From positions 1 to 9,850 of the forward strand of contig CAZJED010000046.1 in assembly GCA_964544965.1 (NCBI GenBank): 9,850 bases of DNA, written 5' to 3'. How positions within the stretch are numbered: position 1 is the first letter of the stretch; each line of letters opens with the position of its first letter. Origin of the DNA: UBA11869 sp964544965 (GTDB lineage Bacteria > Pseudomonadota > Gammaproteobacteria > Eutrophobiales > Eutrophobiaceae). The position numbers were made by a program, and so were the translations under genes. Below the pieces are notes generated by a model. The model was given only the letters and a program-made list of their open reading frames with translations, searched no databases and was not told where the DNA came from. Below, one piece after another: positions 7,352 through 9,850 of this stretch.

Positions 7352-7489
7352 ATAATTTATATTAACCAATATAAAAATTAATGTAATGGTTTATTTTTTT
7401 TATGAAAATTTTTTTAATTCGTGAGATATTTATCGAATGAGGATAAACTTCTATTAATCAAAAAAATATATATGTTTTAAGGAAGCTCG
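7352..7489. promoter_or_regulatory. Divergent regulatory region between the PRX-like gene and metK
   Basis: A 138-bp, very AT-rich spacer that should hold promoters for both divergent genes. On the plus strand TTTATC (7429-7434), 17 bases, TATTAA (7452-7457) is a weak sigma70-like pair for metK. The clear element is the metK ribosome site AAGGA (7479-7483), 6 bases before the ATG. The inverted repeat TTTATC/GATAAA at 7429-7447 is listed separately. I do not recognise a SAM-class riboswitch here. Confidence 0.45.
7429..7447. repeat. Inverted repeat upstream of metK
   Basis: TTTATC (7429-7434) and GATAAA (7442-7447) are perfect inverted arms around a 7-base centre, about 45 bases before the metK start. 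It could be an operator shared by metK and the divergent gene, or a small leader hairpin. The arms are AT-rich and short, so chance is possible. Confidence 0.35.
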
Positions 7490-8653
7490 ATGGCTAAAAT
7501 TAATTTATTTACCTCAGAATCTGTATCCGAAGGGCACCCGGATAAAGTTGCAGACCAAATTTCCGATTCAGTTGTTGATGCAATATTTAAAGAAGATTCC
7601 GCTGCTCGTATTGCTTGCGAGACAATGATAAATACTGGAATGGTGGTGCTGTCTGGTGAGATTACCACATCTGCAAGCATTGATTATGAAGCAGTGGCAC
7701 GTAACACAATAAGTGAGATTGGTTATACATCAGATGAAGTAGGTTTCAATTCAGATAGCTGTAAAGTTTTGCTCTCAATTGATAAACAATCACCCGATAT
7801 AGCGCAAGGTGTAAATGAAGGAGAAGGAGTAGATTTAGATCAAGGTGCTGGCGACCAAGGACTAATGTTTGGTTATGCTTGTAATGAGACTGATGTGTTA
7901 ATGCCATACCCTATAACCTATTCACATCTGTTGGTTAAAAGGCAGGCTGATATTCGAAAGAGCGGCAAACTTGATTGGCTGAGACCTGACGCTAAATCAC
8001 AGGTAACGGTTGTTTACGAAGAGGGCAAACCAATATCGATTGATACCGTAGTTTTGTCTACTCAGCATGACCCTGATATTGAACATAAAGATATAGAAGA
8101 AAGCGTTATTAATGAAATTATAAAGCCTGTACTTCCTGAGAATATGATTACCGACAAAACTCGTTATTTGGTAAATCCGACAGGACGATTTGTCATAGGC
8201 GGCCCCGTTGGAGACTGTGGGCTAACAGGGCGAAAAATTATTGTCGATACATACGGCGGTATGGCGCGACATGGCGGCGGCGCTTTTTCCGGTAAAGATC
8301 CTTCAAAAGTTGATCGCTCAGCTGCTTATGCAGCTCGTTATGTCTCGAAGAATGTTGTAGCCGCCGGGCTTGCTGAGCGATGTGAGTTGCAGTTGTCATA
8401 TGCAATTGGCGTTGCAGAACCAACCTCAATTAGCGTTGAGACATTTGGCACAGCAAAGGTTGATCAAGAGAAATTAATTAAGGCAATTCGTGATAATTTT
8501 GATTTAAGACCAAAAGGTATTATTAATATGCTTAATCTTTTAAGACCTATTTACCAACAGACCGCTGCCTATGGACACTTTGGCCGTGCAGATATTGATC
8601 TACCTTGGGAGAAAACTGATAAGGCCGAGGTTTTAAAGCAACAATTGATGTAA
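7490..8653 (+). CDS. metK: S-adenosylmethionine synthetase (methionine adenosyltransferase)
   Basis: Makes S-adenosylmethionine from methionine and ATP, releasing phosphate and diphosphate. It is the entry to cellular methylation and the partner of ahcY downstream in the methyl cycle. The protein is complete at 387 residues, close to E. coli MetK (384). Visible signatures are TSESVSEGHPDKVADQISD with GHPDK at 15-19 (ATP and metal contacts), GAGDQGLMFGYA from 119 (first family signature), STQHD, NPTGRFVIGGP, and GGGAFSGKDPSKVDRS from 262 (second signature and phosphate-binding loop). The C-terminus FGRADIDLPWE is also typical. Start ATG 7490 has AAGGA 6 bases upstream. No terminator is visible after the stop: the ahcY promoter begins 5 bases later, so some metK transcripts probably read through into the riboswitch leader. 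Confidence 0.98.
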   Translation: MAKINLFTSESVSEGHPDKVADQISDSVVDAIFKEDSAARIACETMINTGMVVLSGEITTSASIDYEAVARNTISEIGYTSDEVGFNSDSCKVLLSIDKQSPDIAQGVNEGEGVDLDQGAGDQGLMFGYACNETDVLMPYPITYSHLLVKRQADIRKSGKLDWLRPDAKSQVTVVYEEGKPISIDTVVLSTQHDPDIEHKDIEESVINEIIKPVLPENMITDKTRYLVNPTGRFVIGGPVGDCGLTGRKIIVDTYGGMARHGGGAFSGKDPSKVDRSAAYAARYVSKNVVAAGLAERCELQLSYAIGVAEPTSISVETFGTAKVDQEKLIKAIRDNFDLRPKGIINMLNLLRPIYQQTAAYGHFGRADIDLPWEKTDKAEVLKQQLM

Positions 8654-8657
8654 TTTT

Positions 8658-8686
8658 TTGAAACTTGTTGCGGAGAGTACTATACT
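8658..8686 (+). promoter_or_regulatory. Strong sigma70-type promoter for ahcY
   Basis: TTGAAA (8658-8663) and TATACT (8681-8686) are separated by exactly 17 bases, each matching 5 of 6 consensus positions. The expected transcription start is near 8693, so the leader is about 120 bases and carries the whole SAH riboswitch. The promoter starts 5 bp after the metK stop codon. Confidence 0.8.
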
Positions 8687-8713
8687 TCGCAGCTCACTAA
8701 ACGAAAACGTCTT

Positions 8714-8786
8714 GCTGAGGAGCGTTGCAACGGATTCCAATCCGCTAGGCTCAGATAGAGACGAAAAAGATTCAAACGGCGCTCGC
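8714..8786 (+). ncRNA. SAH (S-adenosylhomocysteine) riboswitch aptamer
   Basis: Binds S-adenosylhomocysteine and turns on the enzyme that removes it. The sequence matches the known family core: GAGGAGCG, TTGCAAC, AGGCTC and AACGGCGCTCGC. Paired elements can be traced. P1 is 8720-8724 GAGCG with 8780-8784 CGCTC, extended by two G-U pairs and a G-C (8725-8727 with 8777-8779). P2 is 8731-8735 CGGAT with 8740-8744 ATCCG around a 4-base loop. The pseudoknot is CTGAG (8715-8719) with CTCAG (8750-8754). The stretch 8755-8776 is A-rich and shows no convincing P3 hairpin, an element optional in this family. It lies directly before ahcY, the expected target gene. Confidence 0.95.
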
Positions 8787-8805
8787 TTATTTTGTTTATA
8801 AGGAG
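8782..8805 (+). promoter_or_regulatory. SD-sequestering helix (riboswitch expression platform)
   Basis: Bases 8782-8784 (CTC) and 8786-8790 (CTTAT) can pair with 8798-8805 (ATAAGGAG): eight pairs, one bulged G at 8785 and a 7-base loop. This buries the whole ahcY Shine-Dalgarno AAGGAG (8800-8805). Bases 8782-8784 are also the 3' strand of P1, so ligand-stabilised P1 and this helix exclude each other. That predicts translation ON with SAH. Structure is read by eye; energies were not calculated. Confidence 0.75.
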
Positions 8806-8812
8806 AAACAAT

Positions 8813-9850
8813 ATGAGCGTGGCAGCGAAATCTATCACATCCAATTATCATGTCGCAGATATTTCTTTGGCTGAATGGGGCCATAAAGAAATACGTATTG
8901 CAGAAACAGAAATGCCCGGATTGATGGCTATTCGAAAAGAATATGGTAAGGCGAAGCCATTAAATGGCGCACGTATTGCCGGCTCATTACATATGACGAT
9001 CCAAACAGCTGTTTTAATAGAAACATTACGGGCTTTAGGTGCTGAAGTTCGCTGGGCATCATGCAATATTTTTTCAACGCAGGATCATGCCGCCGCCGCG
9101 ATTGCTGATCAGGACATTCCAGTATTTGCCCACAAAGGCGAGTCTTTGGAGGAGTATTGGGATTATACTCATCGAATCATGATGTGGGCTGATGGCGGGT
9201 CACCAAACATGATTTTAGACGATGGTGGTGATGCCACATTGTTATTAATTCTTGGTGCAAAAGCGGAAAAAGATATTTCTGTTATAGAAAACCCCGCATC
9301 AGAAGAAGAAACATATTTGTTTGCTGCCATTAAAAAGAAGTTAGCTGAGGATGGTGGTTTCTATTCTAATGTATTAAAAAATATTAAAGGTGTAACAGAA
9401 GAAACTACAACAGGCGTGCAACGCCTTTATCAAATGCAAAAGAAAGGTGAATTGCCTTTTCCCGCTATTAATGTCAATGATTCGGTGACTAAATCTAAAT
9501 TCGATAATCTTTATGGTTGTCGCGAATCTTTAGTTGACGGCATCAAACGTGCAACCGATGTAATGATTGCTGGAAAAATTGCTTTGGTACTTGGTTATGG
9601 TGATGTTGGTAAAGGTTGTGCTCAGTCATTGCGTGGGCTTGGTGCCACTGTCTGGGTAACAGAAATTGACCCAATTTGCGCATTACAAGCAGGAATGGAA
9701 GGTTATCGTGTTGTTAAAATTGATGATGTGTGTGACAAGGTAGATATTTTCGTAACTGCCACCGGTAATTTTAATGTTATTCAGCATGACCATATGGCAA
9801 AAATGAAAGACCAGGCCGTAGTTTGTAATATTGGTCATTTTGATAATGAA
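8813..9850 (+). CDS. ahcY: Adenosylhomocysteinase (SAH hydrolase), 3' end beyond window
   Basis: Reversibly hydrolyses S-adenosylhomocysteine to adenosine and homocysteine with bound NAD, relieving product inhibition of methyltransferases. The 346 visible residues begin with VADISLAEWG, the usual family N-terminus. Seen next are HMT near 60-62, signature 1 SCNIFSTQDHAAAAI (83-97), DDGGD (136-140), EETTTGV (196-202), and NDSVTKSKFDN with catalytic Lys227 and Asp231. Signature 2 follows: the NAD-binding loop GYGDVGKG (261-268). The sequence ends in NIGHFDNE. The extra residues between about 150 and 190 mark the long bacterial/plant form, about 430-470 residues, so roughly 100 are missing at the end. 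ATG 8813 has AAGGAG 7 bases upstream. Expression is governed by its own promoter and the SAH riboswitch just before it; with metK it supplies the activated methyl cycle. Confidence 0.98.
   Translation, partial: MSVAAKSITSNYHVADISLAEWGHKEIRIAETEMPGLMAIRKEYGKAKPLNGARIAGSLHMTIQTAVLIETLRALGAEVRWASCNIFSTQDHAAAAIADQDIPVFAHKGESLEEYWDYTHRIMMWADGGSPNMILDDGGDATLLLILGAKAEKDISVIENPASEEETYLFAAIKKKLAEDGGFYSNVLKNIKGVTEETTTGVQRLYQMQKKGELPFPAINVNDSVTKSKFDNLYGCRESLVDGIKRATDVMIAGKIALVLGYGDVGKGCAQSLRGLGATVWVTEIDPICALQAGMEGYRVVKIDDVCDKVDIFVTATGNFNVIQHDHMAKMKDQAVVCNIGHFDNE

Noticed and set aside
7384..7489. SAM riboswitch upstream of metK
   Set aside because: The leader is AT-rich and short and shows none of the conserved cores I know for SAM-I, SAM-II or SAM-III types.
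8654..8659. T-run after the metK stop as a terminator
   Set aside because: No GC-rich hairpin precedes it, and its last bases form the -35 box of the ahcY promoter.
8706..8712. ACGTCT as a MetJ-type box in the ahcY leader
   Set aside because: Single partial match; MetJ sites need tandem 8-bp boxes, and the element lies inside the transcribed leader just before the aptamer.
8238..9066. Minus-strand frames opposite metK, the riboswitch and ahcY
   Set aside because: Shadows of strongly conserved plus-strand genes; one crosses the riboswitch, which is explained as RNA.
1..9850. Mobile elements, CRISPR arrays, tRNA or rRNA genes, or a novel defence or biosynthetic system
   Set aside because: No transposase motifs, regularly spaced repeats or RNA gene signatures were seen; nearly the whole window is accounted for by housekeeping genes.

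Overview
The window looks like a housekeeping stretch from an AT-rich proteobacterial chromosome, most likely gammaproteobacterial. Four things point that way: the compact order tkt-gap-pgk-pyk-fba, a PykA-type pyruvate kinase, a CbbG-like GAPDH, and a metK / SAH-riboswitch / ahcY arrangement typical of Beta- and Gammaproteobacteria. Base composition is AT-rich by eye. The species cannot be named from the sequence alone.

The left two thirds (1-6578) is one tightly packed minus-strand cluster of central carbon metabolism. It reads from right to left: transketolase, glyceraldehyde-3-phosphate dehydrogenase, phosphoglycerate kinase, pyruvate kinase, and a class I fructose-bisphosphate aldolase cut by the left edge. 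Gaps between genes are only about 10-35 bp, so it is probably one operon. It links C3/C6/C5 sugar-phosphate exchange with lower glycolysis and would serve glycolysis, gluconeogenesis or a Calvin-type cycle. No RubisCO or phosphoribulokinase gene is visible here. A perfect 15-bp inverted repeat lies inside the gap coding sequence. pgk and pyk lack visible Shine-Dalgarno (SD) sequences, while tkt, gap and fba have them.

A 218-bp spacer (6579-6796) separates tkt from a small minus-strand gene for a peroxiredoxin/thioredoxin-fold protein with a CNHCPYVK motif. Its biological role is not known.

The right end (7490-9850) is a plus-strand methyl-cycle pair: metK (S-adenosylmethionine synthetase) and ahcY (S-adenosylhomocysteine hydrolase, cut by the right edge). 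A strong sigma70-like promoter sits directly after the metK stop, followed by a well-formed SAH riboswitch. Its 3' P1 strand can alternatively pair into a helix that buries the ahcY Shine-Dalgarno sequence. This gives a readable translational ON switch: SAH accumulates, P1 forms, the ribosome site is freed and the SAH-degrading enzyme is made.

I found no mobile elements, CRISPR arrays, tRNA or rRNA genes, and no convincing undescribed multi-gene system. The items most worth a second look are the riboswitch expression platform and the hairpin inside gap.
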